Source of the DNA: Flaccisagitta enflata
Taxonomy: Eukaryota; Chaetognatha; Sagittoidea; Aphragmophora
Direction: 5' to 3'
Assembly (NCBI GenBank): GCA_965153355.1
Contig: OZ231126.1
Location: forward strand, 101,184,001-101,248,000
DNA length: 64,000 nt
This document shows, one piece after another, positions 1 through 11,956 of the stretch. Under the pieces are notes generated by a model. It did not search any database, was not told where the DNA came from, and saw only the letters and a program-made list of their open reading frames with translations. Each line of letters starts with the position of its first letter. Position 1 is the first letter of the stretch. Both the position numbers and the translations under genes were made by a program.

Positions 1-387
1 TGCAGTGATTTGCATGGGGAATGTTTTTGCATTTCTTTGTCTGATTCCATTTTGCCTAAAGCAATCGTGGTAAAATTTATGAGCAAAATAAAGATTTTTT
101 CAAGCTTTGACTGATTAAAAAATCTGCACATAATTAAATATCTCTGTTTAAATTTGAGAGTCTGTTAATCTTTTGTCAATAATTATTAAACAGTTGTTAT
201 AATTCAAGGCGGGTGGGTGTTGTCGTTGTTGTCGTCATTGTGTATCACAGGTTTAAGAATGGGCTAACTTTTGAACACCTTGATCAATTTGTTTTTTATT
301 TGGAGGAAATTTGTATAAGGTCAAGCAGCTTTACATCCTATGCGTAAGCTATGATCCAACCAGCTCAACCAGCCCACCTGTCTAAAG
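1..387. other. Repeat-derived flank, no gene
   Basis: AT-rich sequence without a credible coding region. From about 200 it holds a GTTGTCGTTGTTGTCGTCATTG stretch broken into triplets and phrases such as 'cttgatcaatttg' and 'ccaaccagctcaaccagcc'. These recur near 36,300-36,490, so the flank is another copy of that interspersed repeat. A short open stretch at 351-569 runs into the neighbouring inverted-repeat element and has an inverted near-copy at 5264-5467; it is not a gene. Confidence 0.5.
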
Positions 388-889
388 ATAACACAGCGTC
401 ACCATACATAGACAAAGACAGCTTTGAGTGCCCTGTGCTGCGACTGATGCAGAAGTGTCATATACCACTTGGGGAACACCAATCACCCGCTGGGAAATTT
501 TTTCGAAGGCAAAAAAGTGATTTTTCCTTGTTAATATGCAACTCCTCTTTTGATAAGATGTTGGTTTAATTCAATTGCCTTTTTCAGAATGAAACTAAAT
601 TTGTTCATTAACCCCTTGACCAATTAAGTTCAAATTTTACATGAACAAACGTCTTAAAAAATGCTGTCAAACGAGTCCAATCACGGCATTGTGGCTTTAC
701 TAGAAGATGATTTATGATTTTCTAAAGATTTTAAAAATGTAACCATTTAAGCAAGAAGCTTTTGTTTTTATTCTTCTCATCAAAGTGATATTAAAAGAAA
801 CTTTGCTTTAGATAACATGAATTGAATATGAATATAAAATACAAGGTTGTAAACACAGCTACCAAATTCATGTGGGTGGGCAGAAGCAG

Positions 890-1210
890 TGATAAGAAAG
901 GCTAACCCAAGCATTTGGGCCGGAGTAGTAACACAAGAACCGCCCAAAAGGCCACAAAAGCTATCACAGACTTACAGACCAACGGACCGACTGACCTCTC
1001 ACGCATGCAACAAGGCTGGATACATGGCTACCCTAGTTGTTCCCAGTTGGGCAGGTGCAGTGCTGGAGAAGGTCACTAGAGCATCTGGGCAGGAGCTGTA
1101 TGCTCAAAAAACTAAAAAACGATGAAAAAGTAAAAAGGGGACCGACCGACCAACCGACCGATGGACCGACATAGCGGGGTGTAGAGTTGTGTAGCACGCG
1201 ACTGAAAATT
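890..1210 (+). repeat. Copy of the GTCGCGTGC-ended interspersed family
   Basis: This stretch contains 'aacaaggctggatacat', 'gggcaggtgcagtg', runs of 'accgaccgac' and the end phrase 'gtgtagcacgcgactgaaaa'. The same ordered phrases recur at 8407-8935, 10,764-10,975, 17,985-20,196 and 36,493-37,053, and inverted near 4180-4320 and 4725-5008. It is therefore a multi-copy interspersed repeat lying in the left arm of the foldback element. Confidence 0.6.
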
Positions 1211-1555
1211 GTATTTGTCAGCTTTGAAGTATGCTTTAAACTGCTTTCCCACATATCATTTGAGTTTAGTTCCTATTGAGTTGTTTTTAAGGCTAAGTGC
1301 TAAGATGAGAAAAAATCTATTACATTACATACTGATATACTTAGTTCTTCAAAGAACATTCTTACCAAGGCAAGGATTGCTGGAACTGGTCATAAAACGC
1401 ATCTCAATTTGATTTTGGGCAATACAGCTTGTTTATTCTTCTCAAATTTTCTGACATCGATCACACAAGTCTCGCACAGGCCCACGCGCACACACATGCA
1501 CGAACACTGTCACACACAAGGACATGACATTGAACACACATACATATGTAAACAC

Positions 1556-1557
1556 AG

Positions 1558-1632
<75 letters not shown>
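1556..1632. repeat. (CA)n microsatellite
   Basis: An almost pure CA dinucleotide run. It produces long artificial open frames on both strands. Confidence 0.97.
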
Positions 1633-1634
<2 letters not shown>

Positions 1635-1641
1635 TATAAAA

Positions 1642-1935
1642 ATGAGACGAAAAGTCAAAGGCAAGGGGGGGAGTGAACATTACCGCTACTTGACTGCTTT
1701 CAAAGCATTTGATGCAGTAGTCACTTTCTGTTTTGGTTATGGACTGGATCCTTGCTATATGACCTACTTGAAAGATTCTGAGAATGCCTGGTTTGATTTT
1801 AATTTGAACATGATTCCAAAATTAGATATCTTGCTCGAACATTTACCAGAGGAATTGCAGCAAACAGGTGAACATGCAGAAAATCCTTACAAGAAACATG
1901 TCTTTTTTGGTTCAATAATGAACATCCTAATATGA
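1642..1935 (+). pseudogene. Fragment of an unidentified transposon-type protein
   Basis: An open stretch of about 97 codons directly after the CA run. Its central part has balanced, protein-like composition with the phrases AFKAFDAVVTFCFGYGLDP and LLEHLPEELQQTGEHA. I recall similar C-terminal phrases in uncharacterised transposon-encoded proteins of invertebrates, but cannot name the family with confidence. The first residues derive from the microsatellite border and no plausible continuation is visible downstream, so it looks like a fragment. Chance ORF remains possible. Confidence 0.35.
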
Positions 1936-2203
1936 TGCACCATCCGTTGGTTAGACTGTCGGTCTTGCCAGATGCGCCAACTAAGCCCGTGAGTCTAGCC
2001 TTGATCCTACAAATATGAATCATATAGTTAGGGTGACAAACATGGTCTCCACTGTATGCCTTGATGCATGTTTGAGGTGTGTCAATATTACAGGCCATGG
2101 CACTGTGATTTTGGAGGAGTTGGCGGATGAAAGTCTTCACGCAGACTTTGATAAATATTATCAAGGTTTCATCGTCAAAGATTTGCATGCGTCATCATAC
2201 CCG

Positions 2204-2231
2204 TGTGTGTGTCCATTTGCTGTGTGTATGT

Positions 2232-2290
<59 letters not shown>
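2204..2290. repeat. (TG)n microsatellite
   Basis: A long TG dinucleotide run with a few interruptions at its left edge. Confidence 0.97.
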
Positions 2291-2292
<2 letters not shown>

Positions 2293-2589
2293 ACTAATTG
2301 TGTTTTATGATCTAGTCGGGAAAAAAGTCGAAGTCAGTCTTCGACTTTTTGACATATTCGAGAGAAACAGGGTTTTCATTTTCTTATGCGGAAGTTCCGG
2401 CTCTCCTAGGGCGGATTGGGGCCTCCGATGAAATTTATAGGGTAAGTAAATTTGATAATTCTCTTTCATTTGGCGCTAAGCAGAATGCTCTACGACAAAT
2501 ATTTTTTGCGTTATGATTTTTTAAAGATTTATTTACGAAAACTGCGAATTGAATTTTTTTCGATTTTTTATGATTTTGAGTAGGATCAA

Positions 2590-3000
2590 AAAAGGTGTGT
2601 ATTTATGTTTGTTTGAGCATGCAAATACAAGAAAACATGTTTATGAGCATAGCTGCTCATCTGTGAGAGTGTTTTGGAGGATTCTAGCTCATTTAGCTCA
2701 TTTAGCTCAATTTCTTTTTTTTATTTTAAATATGATAAATGAATAGATATTTTGATACATGTTTAAGAAAGCAGATACAAAAAAGCATATCAGTGAGCAT
2801 AACTGCTCATCTGTGAGTGTATTTTTAAGCATTTTAGCTCACTTAGCTCATTTAGCTCAGTCTTTTTTTTTCTGATTTTTAATGGGATAAATAAATGTTT
2901 TGAGGGAGCATGTAAATACAAGAAAGCACGTCAGTGAGTATAGCTGATAGTCTGGTTGAGTGATTTTGAGCATTTTAGCTCATCTAGCTCATTTGGCTCA
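2590..3000. repeat. Tandem repeat, about 165-bp unit, roughly three copies
   Basis: Three diverged units each contain, in order, 'gagcatgcaaatacaagaaa' or a variant, 'gagcatagctgctcatctgtgag' variants, and 'tagctcatttagctca'. Spacing is about 150-165 bp. The units are non-coding. Confidence 0.8.
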
Positions 3001-3121
3001 AAGACAAAAGCTTGGTGAAAAGTGACCAAAGCTTACGACTTTTTTCCTCACGGCGACAGCCGCCATTACTGGTACTGTAAAAAGTTATATTTTCCCCAAA
3101 TTTCCTTTTTTTCTCTTTTTT

Positions 3122-3662
3122 GGGCAGCGGCCCCAAAGGGGGAACACAGGGGACTTTCGTTTGTCCCTTCGTCCGTTCATTTGTGCGTTCAAGCATCCCC
3201 CCCAGGTCCTATCAGGCCTGAAATCTGCCCTCTCAAGCCTGAAATCTGCCCTCTCAAGCCTGAAATCTGCCCTCTCACGGCTGAAATCTGCCCTCTCAGG
3301 CCTGAAATCTGCCCTCGCAGGCCTTGAATCTGCCCTCTCAGACCTGAAATCTGCCCTCTCAGGTCCAAAATCCGCCCTCTCAGGCCTTGAATCTGCCCTC
3401 TCAGACCTGAAATCTGCCCTCTCAGATCCGAAATCCGCCCTCTCAGGTCTGAAATCCGCCTTTTCAGGCCCTCTCAGGCCTTATATCTACCCTCTCAGCC
3501 TGAGAGGGCAGATGTCAGGCCTGAGAGGGTAGATTCCAGGCCTGAGAGGGCAGATTTCAGGCCTGAGAAGGCCTAGGGGAAACGGATGGACAAACAAATG
3601 AATGGACAAATGAAAGTCCCCCTGTGTTCTACAGGACTTTGTCACCTTCAGGGCCGCTGCCC
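3122..3662. mobile_element. Palindromic MITE carrying a 21-bp minisatellite
   Basis: The ends are inverted: GGGCAGCGGCCC at the left and its reverse complement at the right. They are followed inward by inverted 'aacacagggg' and 'actttc(g/a)tttgtcc' blocks. The interior (about 3208-3500) is a minisatellite of roughly 21 bp based on 'cctgaaatctgccctctcag', about 13 copies, followed by an inverted stretch at 3500-3570, so the whole can fold into a long hairpin. No convincing target duplication was found. Confidence 0.7.
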
Positions 3663-3926
3663 TGCTTCCCCTCACTCCAATTCACAATCAGGCAAAGCAG
3701 GGCACAGGGTATTGCTGACCACATATTGCCCTTAGGCGACCTGTTCCCCCTTTGATTTCCTTCCCCATCCCCAAACCATTTGATTTCCCCCCCCCCTCAT
3801 GGGGGAACTCAATATCATACAGGCCTGGAAAAATTCCAAATTTATGAAATGTTTGCCGGATCATATTACAATCAAGCCTGGGCACATGGCAGGGTCAGCA
3901 TTACATGTGTGTATGTCTATTTGCTC

Positions 3927-3970
<44 letters not shown>

Positions 3971-4439
3971 TGTGTGTGTGTGTGTGTGTGTGTGTTCACA
4001 TACAGGGTCCGACAAATTTTTTTGCTGCCTGCGAGCAATATTCTTTATCCGATTCCTGCTAAAAAATTTATACGTGTTTTTTTTGTTGTAAAAAAGGAAA
4101 CTATCAGAAACAAATAGTCTCAATATTTTTTAAGCAAATAGACTATCCTGACTTTTTAGTCATGGACATGCAACTTTACACCTTGCCATGTCAGTCCGTA
4201 GGTAGATAGGTCAGTCAGTCCAACCGCCCATCACATTTTTGAATTCCAGGCAGTTTTTGCATTACTGCTCCTGCCCAACTGTCCGCGACTGGATTGCCAT
4301 GTATCCGGCCTTTTTTGGTTTTATGCCTCTTCTTTGCACCTTTTTTTTCCATTACTTTTTCCCTTTCATTCCTTTTTTCCCTTTTTTTCCCTCTCTATTC
4401 TGCCTACAAAGTGGCTAGCTGCCTTGGAGCAATACCATG
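3663..4439. other. Non-coding interior of the foldback element
   Basis: Contains a (TG)n run at about 3925-3995, T-rich tracts and, near 4180-4320, an inverted copy of the 'ggccggatacatgg...gttgggcaggagcagtaatg' interspersed family. I see no gene. Confidence 0.6.
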
Positions 4440-5445
4440 TTCACATATGTTTGTGTGTTCAATGTCATGTCCATATGTGTGTGTGTGTGTGTTCGTGCAT
4501 GTGTGTGTGCGTGGGCCTGTGCAAGACTTGTGTGATCGATGTCAGAAAATTTTTGAGAAGGATAAACAACAAAATCAAATTGAGATGCGTTTTATGACCA
4601 GTTCCAGCAATCCTTGCTTTGGTAAGAATATTCTCCAAAGAACTAAGTATATCAGCATGTAACATAATAGATTTTTTCTCATCCTAGCAGCTTTCTCATC
4701 CTTGTTGTTTTTGAGCTTTTTGAGCATACAGCTCCTGCCCAGATGCCCTAGTGATCTTCTCCAGCACTGCTCCTGCCCACCCACACTCAATTAGGGTAGC
4801 CCTGTATCCAGCCTTGTTAGTTGCATACGTGAGAGGTCAGTCGGTCCATTAGTCTGTAGGTCTGTGTTAGCTTTTTTGGCGTTTTTTGCATTTTGGGTGG
4901 TTTTTGTGTTACTGCTCCTGCCCAAATGCTTGGGTTAGCCTTTCTTATCACTGCCCCTGCCCACCTGCATGTGACATTGGTAGCTGTGTATACGACCTTG
5001 TGTTTCATATTTATGTTATCTAAAGCAAATTTTCTTTTAATATCACTTTGATGAGAAGAATAAATACAAAAGCTTCTTGCTTAAATCGTTACATTTTTTA
5101 AATCTTTAGAAAATCATAAATCATCTTCTAGTAAAGCCACAATGCTGGGATTGGACTTGTTTGACAGCATTTTTTAAGACGTTTATTCATGTAAAATTTC
5201 AACTTAATCGGTCAAGGGGTTGCTGAACAAATTGAGTTTCATTCTGAAAAAAAGGCAATTGAATTAAACCAACATCTTATCAAAAGAGGAGTTGCATATT
5301 AACAAAGAAAAATCACTTTTTTGCCTTTGAAAAAATTTCCCAGTGGGTGATTGGTGTTCCCCAAGTGGTATATGACACTTCTGCATCAGTCGCGGTTCAG
5401 GGCACTCAAAGCTGTCTTTGTCTATGTATGGTGACGCTGTGATAA

Positions 5446-6011
5446 TAAACGTGCATAAGTTTGGCATTTTTCAACCAATTTGGTTGAAACTTGGTATGCA
5501 GTCTCTAAATGGAAGGACTCAACATACATATGTGATTTATAAAGATTTCAGCATGCTAAATGGCCAAATTAGCCAACCATCCAACCAGCTTACCAGCTGA
5601 AGCCTAAAAGTTTAAAACATGCATAACTCTGGTATTGTTTCACCGATTTGGTTGAAATTTGGTATGCAGTCTCTAAATATAGGGACTCGTCATATGATAG
5701 TGATTTATAGATATTTCAGTATGCTAACCAGTCAAACCAGCCTACCACCCAACAGGCCTACTGGTCTAAAAGTGAAAAATGTGCTTAACTTTGGCATTTT
5801 TCAACCGATTTGGTTGAAACTTGGCATGCAGTCTCTAAATGGAAGTACTCAACATATGCATGTTATTTTATAGAAATTTCAGTCTGTTAACCAGCCAAAC
5901 AAGCCTAACTCCTAACTAGCCTACCGGCCAAAAAGTGAAAACATACATAACTGCAGGATTTTTCAACTGCTTTAGTTGAAACTTGGTATGCAGTAATTAA
6001 ATGGATATTTG
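5446..6011. repeat. Tandem repeat, about 165-bp unit, 3.4 copies
   Basis: Successive units start near 5451, 5617, 5781 and 5941 and share 'ttcaaccgatttggttgaaa', 'ttggtatgcagtctctaaat' and 'aaccagcc' blocks. The last unit is cut off where the large palindrome begins. Related phrases flank the foldback element on its left, so that element probably inserted into such an array. Confidence 0.85.
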
Positions 6012-7800
6012 ATATTGCTGTTAGACAATGTCTTTCGACAATGCCGTTAGACAACCCTGTTTAACAATGCCATTAGACAATGCCGTTAGACTACGCTTTT
6101 AGACAATGCGGGTCATTTCAGCACAAATCAACAAAACTATAAAACCCAAAAAAATAGATTTTTCTCATTTTTGGTGTACAGATAGCCCAAGTGGGGATAT
6201 GCAAAAATCCCGAATTTTTTTGCTCTACAACGCGTATTTTGGATTATACGGGGGTTTGAAATTTGGCCCCACGGGGGTACCCCCAAATCTTTAGACGGCC
6301 ATAACTTGGTCTGTAGTTGAGCTAGAAAGATAATCTTGGTGTCAATCATCTAGTTTTGGACCAAAGAATATGATACAACAAAAAAAATGGTCAAAATTTT
6401 TTTTTTGGGGGGTGATTACCCCTAGGGGTGGTTATTTGGGGTACCCTGGGGTACCTAGTACGGTGAAATTTGGAAAAATTCAAATTGAAAAAGAAACTTC
6501 ATGGCTTTTTGCATCATATTCAATATCAAAAAACATGTGTATAGACCTCCTAAATGCTGAAAAAGAAAAATAAAATGGCTTTTCGGGCCATTTTTCTCAT
6601 TTTTACCCAAAAATGGCAAAGGGTAAAAATGAGAAAAATGGCCCGACAAGCCATTTTATTTATTTTTTTTCCGCATTTAGGAGGTCTATACACACCGTGC
6701 TTTCAAAAAGAACCTGAGTGAAAAATCACATAACTGTGGGTTTCTCTGCTTTTTTGCGCAGTGTTGGGGTGTGATAACATGTACCTAGCCAAAATAAAAT
6801 CATTCACTGAGCGCTTTTTGAGTAATCTTCAAAATGGGAAAAATCTAGACCCATTTTCAACAAAGATTCTACTGAGTTGTATTGACCTATTTTTTTACTC
6901 CATATTGTTAATCTATGCAAAATTCCCTTTCATTTGATAGGTCGCACTCTATACTTTTGTAAAAAATCAAAATTTTCAATTTTTGAGTCACCGTTACAAA
7001 AAAGTAACGGTGGCTCAAAAAACGAAAACTTTATTTTAAAATTAAACCATATAGTGTGACCTATCAAATGAAAGGGAATTTTGCATAGATTAACAATATA
7101 AAGTCAAAAAATAGATCAATACAACTCAGTAGAATCTTCATTGAAAATGGGTCTAATTTTTTTTAATTTTGAAGATTACTAAAAAAGCGCTGGGTGAATG
7201 ATTTTATTTTGGCCAGTTACATGTTATCACACCCCAACACTACACAAAAATGCAGAGAAACCCACAGTTATGTGATTTTTCACTCAGATTTGTTTTGAAA
7301 GCACAGTGTACACATGTTTTTTTATTTTTGAATATGATGCCAAAAACCATGAAGTTTCTTTTTCAATTTGAATTTTTCCATATTTCACCGTACTAGGTAC
7401 CCCGGTATACCCCAAATAACCACCCCTAAGGGTAATCACCCCCCCAAAAAAAAATTTTTGACCATTTTTTTTGTTGTATCATATTCTTTGGACCAGAACT
7501 AGATGATTGACACCAAGATTGTCTTTCTAGCTCAACTACAGGCCAAGTTATGGCCGTTTAAAGATTTGGGGGTACCCCCGGGGGGCCAAATTTCAAACCC
7601 CCGTATAATCCAAAATACGCGTCGTAGAGCAAAAAAATTCGGGATTTTTGCATATCTCCACTTGGGCTATCTGTACACCAAAAATGAGAAAAATCTATTT
7701 TTTTTTGGTTTTATAGTTTTGTTGATTTGTGCTGAAATGACCCATGCTATAAGACAACGCCATAAGACAATGCCATTAGACGACGCCGTTTGATAACATC
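6012..7800. mobile_element. Large palindrome (foldback element) with short-repeat borders
   Basis: The arm 6106 to about 6990 matches the inverse of about 6997-7746, with differences throughout. The centre is 'gtcaccgttac', six A's, 'gtaacggtgg'. A second, smaller palindrome lies in the left arm at about 6570-6660 ('aaatggcttttcgggccatt'). Outside both arms are short tandem units around 'ttagacaatgccg' (6024-6105 and 7747-7795). Open frames in the arms are mirror images and not genes. The loop is almost zero, which is unusual for a simple TIR element. Confidence 0.85.
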
Positions 7801-8406
7801 GTCGCGGACCCCTACTAATTCTAGGTTATTATAAGTAATTTTGTAATTGTAAGTAATCAAAGGTAATCATCATCAGTTATAGGTAATTGTAGGTAGGTAT
7901 TGTCAATAGAGGTAATTATTGTGCGTTTTTCACCCAGAAGATAGAGATGTTTTTAGATATTTGTAACCATAGGTATTTTTGGGTAATTATTATCAATCAT
8001 ATAATTGCCCTATCTTTATTACCTTAGATTAGATACCACGCAACTAAGGTTTGTTAACCATGTTCTAGCTGAAAAAGAAGGATTCGAACCTGTGAAAATC
8101 TTCTCTTTCCGTGTCGGTCCTAATTTTCATGGCGTAAAAAGAGTTGATGTTGATTGAGCAACATTGTTTCTCTTCCATCGAGCTTGATTGATGTTAAACT
8201 GTAATTTTGTCCCATATTGTCATTGAAAAAGTTCTTGATGAAACTAAATCTTCTCTATTTAATTGAGTATGATATTTGCCAATAGATTGGGCAATGTAAA
8301 TGCTAAAGAAAAGCGCGTCTGTTTTACCCGGCGTCCTCTTGGAAAGGACTGGCGGGGCAAACGTAGGAGAGCCTAGGAGAGGGTTTGATGGATACTAGGG
8401 TACCCA
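7801..8406. other. AT-rich non-coding stretch
   Basis: Contains dispersed 'taggtaatt' and 'taagtaat' phrases at 7810-7990 and otherwise unique-looking sequence. No coding potential or structured element was recognised. Confidence 0.5.
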
Positions 8407-8935
8407 AGTCGCGTGCCGTGGGCAGGAGCAGTAATGACTAATGCCTTTTGGGCAGTGACAGGTATGCAAAAATTCCCCGTAATTGCCAAAACAGCTGATA
8501 AACATAGCATGATATACTGGCATGCGGGGAGAATACGGCAGCGGCGTAGGAGAAGGGAGAGAGAGATAGAGAGAGAGAGACCAACAGATAGACAGATGGA
8601 CGGACAAACAGGAAAAGTTAAAAACAGAAAAAAATTGATTAAACAAAAAGAAATAAAGATAGTTCAACAGACAGACAGACTGATGGACATGTAAAGTCTA
8701 AGTGAGATTAGGGATTGAAATTGACAGATCACCTCCTCCCGTCCACCTTGGATTGCAAAGGTTGATACATTTTTTCTCATTAAACAAGGCCGGATACACA
8801 GCCAATACCAGTTGCGGACAGGTGGGCAGGGGCGGAAATGCGCGTTTTCACACTTTCCAACTCGATCACCACGGACCAACGGACCAATGGACGGACAAAG
8901 CCTCTTATAGAGTTGCGTGTCCGCAACTAAAAAGA
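8407..8935 (+). repeat. Copy of the GTCGCGTGC-ended interspersed family
   Basis: Begins with 'caagtcgcgtgccgtgggca' and ends with 'tagagttgcgtgtccgcaac' followed by 'taaaaa'. It contains an internal 'acaaggccggatacacagcc' and a 'ggaccaacggaccaatggac' block. The start and end are imperfect inverted repeats of each other. The middle holds GA-rich simple sequence and no believable gene. Confidence 0.65.
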
Positions 8936-9398
8936 GGGAGAGACAGAGAGAGACGAAAACTGACCAACACACACTTGAAAATAAATGTGCTTGCATGGAA
9001 GCAATCTAATGGACAATTTTTGAAGAAATCAACGTTCAGAGGTTTTCAAGCTTATGTTAGTTTTAGGCAAACAAAGAGGGGAGTAAAGTGGGTAAAAGGG
9101 TCAGTCGGTCTGTAACGCACGAATTGAAAGGTGGGAAAACGAGCGATTTAGATGCTCTTTGGGCATGAGTGGTGGTGAGGAGAGGTGTGGACTAAGGATG
9201 CATTTCCAACTCTGTTATTGTATAAAGTGTTGTTAAATTATTCAACCAAACTCATTTCTGTGTAGAAAACAATATTTTTAAGCCATGAACGATTTCATAA
9301 CCTGAAATTATATGAATGCGGAAAGGGTGGGAGTTGGATGCCCAAGCCCACCCAACCGCAACAAAATTGTGACCCGCGTCCTTTGTTTCTCCTCGTAT

Positions 9399-9401
<3 letters not shown>
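8936..9401. other. Non-coding stretch
   Basis: No gene, repeat or regulatory pattern recognised. It ends at a long CT microsatellite. Confidence 0.4.

Positions 9402-9472
<71 letters not shown>
9402..9472. repeat. (CT)n microsatellite
   Basis: A pure CT run. Long serine-leucine open frames over it are artefacts. Confidence 0.97.
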
Positions 9473-9474
<2 letters not shown>

Positions 9475-9684
9475 CTGGTCTCAATATCTCCCTACTTTGC
9501 GTTCTTCGGACGTTTTGAACGTTTGAACGGTTTGATTTGTGTGAGTTTCGAACATTCGAAACAGGCAGGATTCGAACGTCCGAAACCTGAGGGATTTGAA
9601 CGATCGTTCAAGTGCGTAGCGACCAAGCGTGTTTGCTAGAACGTCTACTTGTCGGTTGTGACCAAATTGATTCGTCATTGGTAA

Positions 9685-10102
9685 TACACGCTTTTCATTT
9701 TATAAGAACATGGATTTTTGAAGTGAGCCTCAGCGTTCTTATTTTTATCCCTGTTTTGAGGCTAAAGCCTTCTTAACATATTCTTATTTTTGAATAAGAT
9801 AATTTCTTTAAAATTATATGTTAATACTACTATACTGGTATATTTTAAGCAATTTAAAAAAAAACATTTTTGTTATATAAAAAAAAATATAAGATTGATA
9901 TTTGATAAATGAATTATTTTAAAGATCATCATAAAAATATCAATTATTAAAGTTTTTCATTTGATTTTATTACTTTTATGAAAAATATTATTTTTATTTT
10001 CAAATCTGAGGCTCAGCATGTTTTTAAGATATTTTCATTTTTTGGCCAAATCTGAGGCTGATGTTCTTAAAAACAGTGTTTTTATAAAAAGAAAAGCGTG
10101 TA
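9685..10102. mobile_element. AT-rich MITE with TA duplication, Tc1/mariner-like
   Basis: The ends are CACGCTTTTC (from 9687) and the inverse GAAAAGCGTG (to 10,100), flanked on both sides by TA (9685-9686 and 10,101-10,102). Subterminal inverted blocks 'gaggctcagcgttctta' and 'ggctgatgttctta' also pair. The interior is AT-rich and non-coding. TA duplication with short TIRs is the Tc1/mariner pattern; no transposase is present, so the class is inferred. Confidence 0.7.
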
Positions 10103-10763
10103 GTGAAACTGAGTTGAAGAAAATCCTCGTAGAGCAATCGTTGCAGAAAAATCGAGCTTAGGGTGAAAGGGTTGGGTGCGTCATATAGCAAAAGTTGATT
10201 ATTTCTCTCTTACCATTTTTCATTATTAAAAATCATCTATTTTTCATTTTTTAGCAATTTTATTTTGAGGACTTAATTTGCATAATGCAGAGGGATAAAT
10301 CATTAGGTTAACAATAATTAAAATTTTTTTTTATAGAATTGTTAATTTGTTTTTTAAGTAAGCTCTTTTATAGTTTATGTTTTGATATTTTAGTCTATTC
10401 TCACAAATATTATGATTTTTTTGATAAAAAAATTATCCTTTTAGTAATAAACCTATACAGGATTTTGCTGATTTCTGGGATTTTTGTTGAAACTTAAAAG
10501 CCAAAACAACTACGGAAAATGAAGGAATTTAAAAAAAAAAAAATGGTCATCTTCATAATTTTTTATCCTCCATAGTACCTAAATAGGGTAAAGGCAAACT
10601 CCAAACTTTTTCTGTGTGAAGCACCCAAGTGAAAGAGGGGAAATCCGCTGTGGAGGGAATATTCAAACTTCTTTATTTTCTAAACCTGATGACAATGTTG
10701 TTTCATCTTTCATAAAGGATTCTCTTTACCCGTTTTTTTTTTTCATTTCAAATTCGTTGATGA
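10103..10763. other. AT-rich non-coding stretch
   Basis: Long A and T tracts, no open frame of interest, no recognised element. Confidence 0.5.
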
Positions 10764-10975
10764 AACAAGGCCATTAGACCTAAGTCGCGTGCGTCGTCAC
10801 TTTCAAAAAAAAAGAAGGCAGACAAACAGATAGACAAACAGACAGACTCAACAAAGCTCCCTCTCTACCATTTAGAGACATAAGAAATACTTTAAAAAAC
10901 CTTAAAAACAGTTTTGTGACGGACCGACCGACAGAAAAGTGGCCTATAGAGTCGCGTAGCACGCGACTAAAAATC
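10764..10975 (+). repeat. Short copy of the GTCGCGTGC-ended interspersed family
   Basis: Starts 'acaaggccattagacctaag' followed by 'tcgcgtgcg', and ends 'cctatagagtcgcgtagcac' followed by 'gcgactaaaaa'. The two ends form an imperfect terminal inverted repeat (AAGTCGCGTGC against TAGTCGCGTGC). At about 210 bp it shows that the family ends can exist with almost nothing between them. Confidence 0.7.
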
Positions 10976-11220
10976 ATATAAGCAATTTACTAAGGAGATT
11001 TCTGGCTACGTAGCCCCCAAGTCCATGCTTTGGAGTTTGTCAACAGACTTGTACAAGGACTAAGCATGAGAACAAATTCTTTATCAAACTTTAATCTCAA
11101 CTGCCCTAAAGTGACAGTCTGAAGCATCACCATTGGATTTCCCGTGACTGGAATGGGTTGCAATAAGAATATTGGGATTTTAGTGCGCTTTTTATTTTTT
11201 GGAACCACTGCATCGGCCGC

Positions 11221-11331
11221 TGTTGTTGCTGTCGTTGTCAGCATTGTCGTTGTCATTGTCGTCATCGTCGCTGTCCTCCTTGTTGTTGTCGTCATTGTTG
11301 ATGTTGTTGTCCTCCTTGTTGTTGTTGTCGT

Positions 11332-11369
<38 letters not shown>

Positions 11370-11372
11370 GAA
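11221..11372. repeat. GTT/GTC triplet repeat
   Basis: Imperfect trinucleotide tract of GTT, GTC and ATT units ending in a pure (GTT)n run. Open frames over it give poly-valine, poly-leucine or poly-threonine and are not believable genes. Confidence 0.9.
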
Positions 11373-11385
11373 TTTGATTTGAAAA

Positions 11386-11956
11386 AGTGCCACCATGTGC
11401 CACAGAGCTCCGTGGCTCATTCAGTGGCACATTTCATGAAAAAAGATCTGATATTGTGTTTTCTATAATGAAATAGGTTAGAAATGTTAAAAATAATCTA
11501 TAAAGAAAGAGAAATAGAATATAAATGTAGAAAAAACAAAAGTGCCAACATGTGCCACAAAGATCTGTGGCTCAATTAGTGGCACATTCAATGGCACATT
11601 TATAAAACTGGAATCTGAAATTGACTTTTTCTATATTTCAATAGATAAATAATGTCAAAAATGATTTACTAAGTTAAAATGGTGGGTCAAAAATGCAGTA
11701 AAAACATGAGTGCCACCATGTGCCATCATGTGCCACCATGTGCCACCATGTGCCACCATGTGCCACCATGTGCCATTGAATTAAAATTGAATTGAAATAC
11801 TCTTTTTTGAAAATGCAATAGATAGAGAATGTGAAAAATGATTTGTAAAGATGAAAAAATAGAATAAAAATGAAGTAAAAATATAAGCGCCACCATGTGC
11901 CACAAAGTGGGTGGCACATGGAGTGGCACATGGAGTGGCACATAGAGTGGCACTTT
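11386..11956. repeat. Tandem repeat, 160-180-bp unit, four copies
   Basis: Four units begin with 'agtgccaccatgtgccac' or variants at about 11,386, 11,541, 11,708 and 11,888, and also contain 'gtggcacat' clusters and 'aaatagaataaaaatg'-type AT-rich parts. The third unit has an internal expansion of the 10-11-bp 'catgtgccac' motif. Non-coding. Confidence 0.8.

Larger units (their letters stand above)
388..5445. mobile_element. Long-inverted-repeat (foldback) element, about 5 kb
   Basis: The left arm (392 to about 1530) and the right arm (about 4440 to 5441, inverted) match over roughly 1 kb, beginning CACAGCGTCACC. The left arm carries about 180 bp extra near 1122-1305. Both outer ends are followed by ataa (388-391 and 5442-5445), consistent with a 4-bp target duplication. 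The middle contains microsatellites, a palindromic MITE, tandem repeats and a small protein-like fragment, but no transposase that I recognise. It is probably a non-autonomous DNA transposon enlarged by later insertions; the 4-bp duplication is short enough to be chance. Confidence 0.6.

Noticed and set aside
6106-7793. Pairs of similar 60-96-codon ORFs on both strands
   Set aside because: They are mirror images in the arms of the palindrome, interrupted by differences between arms.
11144-11468. Poly-valine, poly-leucine and poly-threonine ORFs
   Set aside because: They come from the GTT/GTC triplet tract and have no other protein character.
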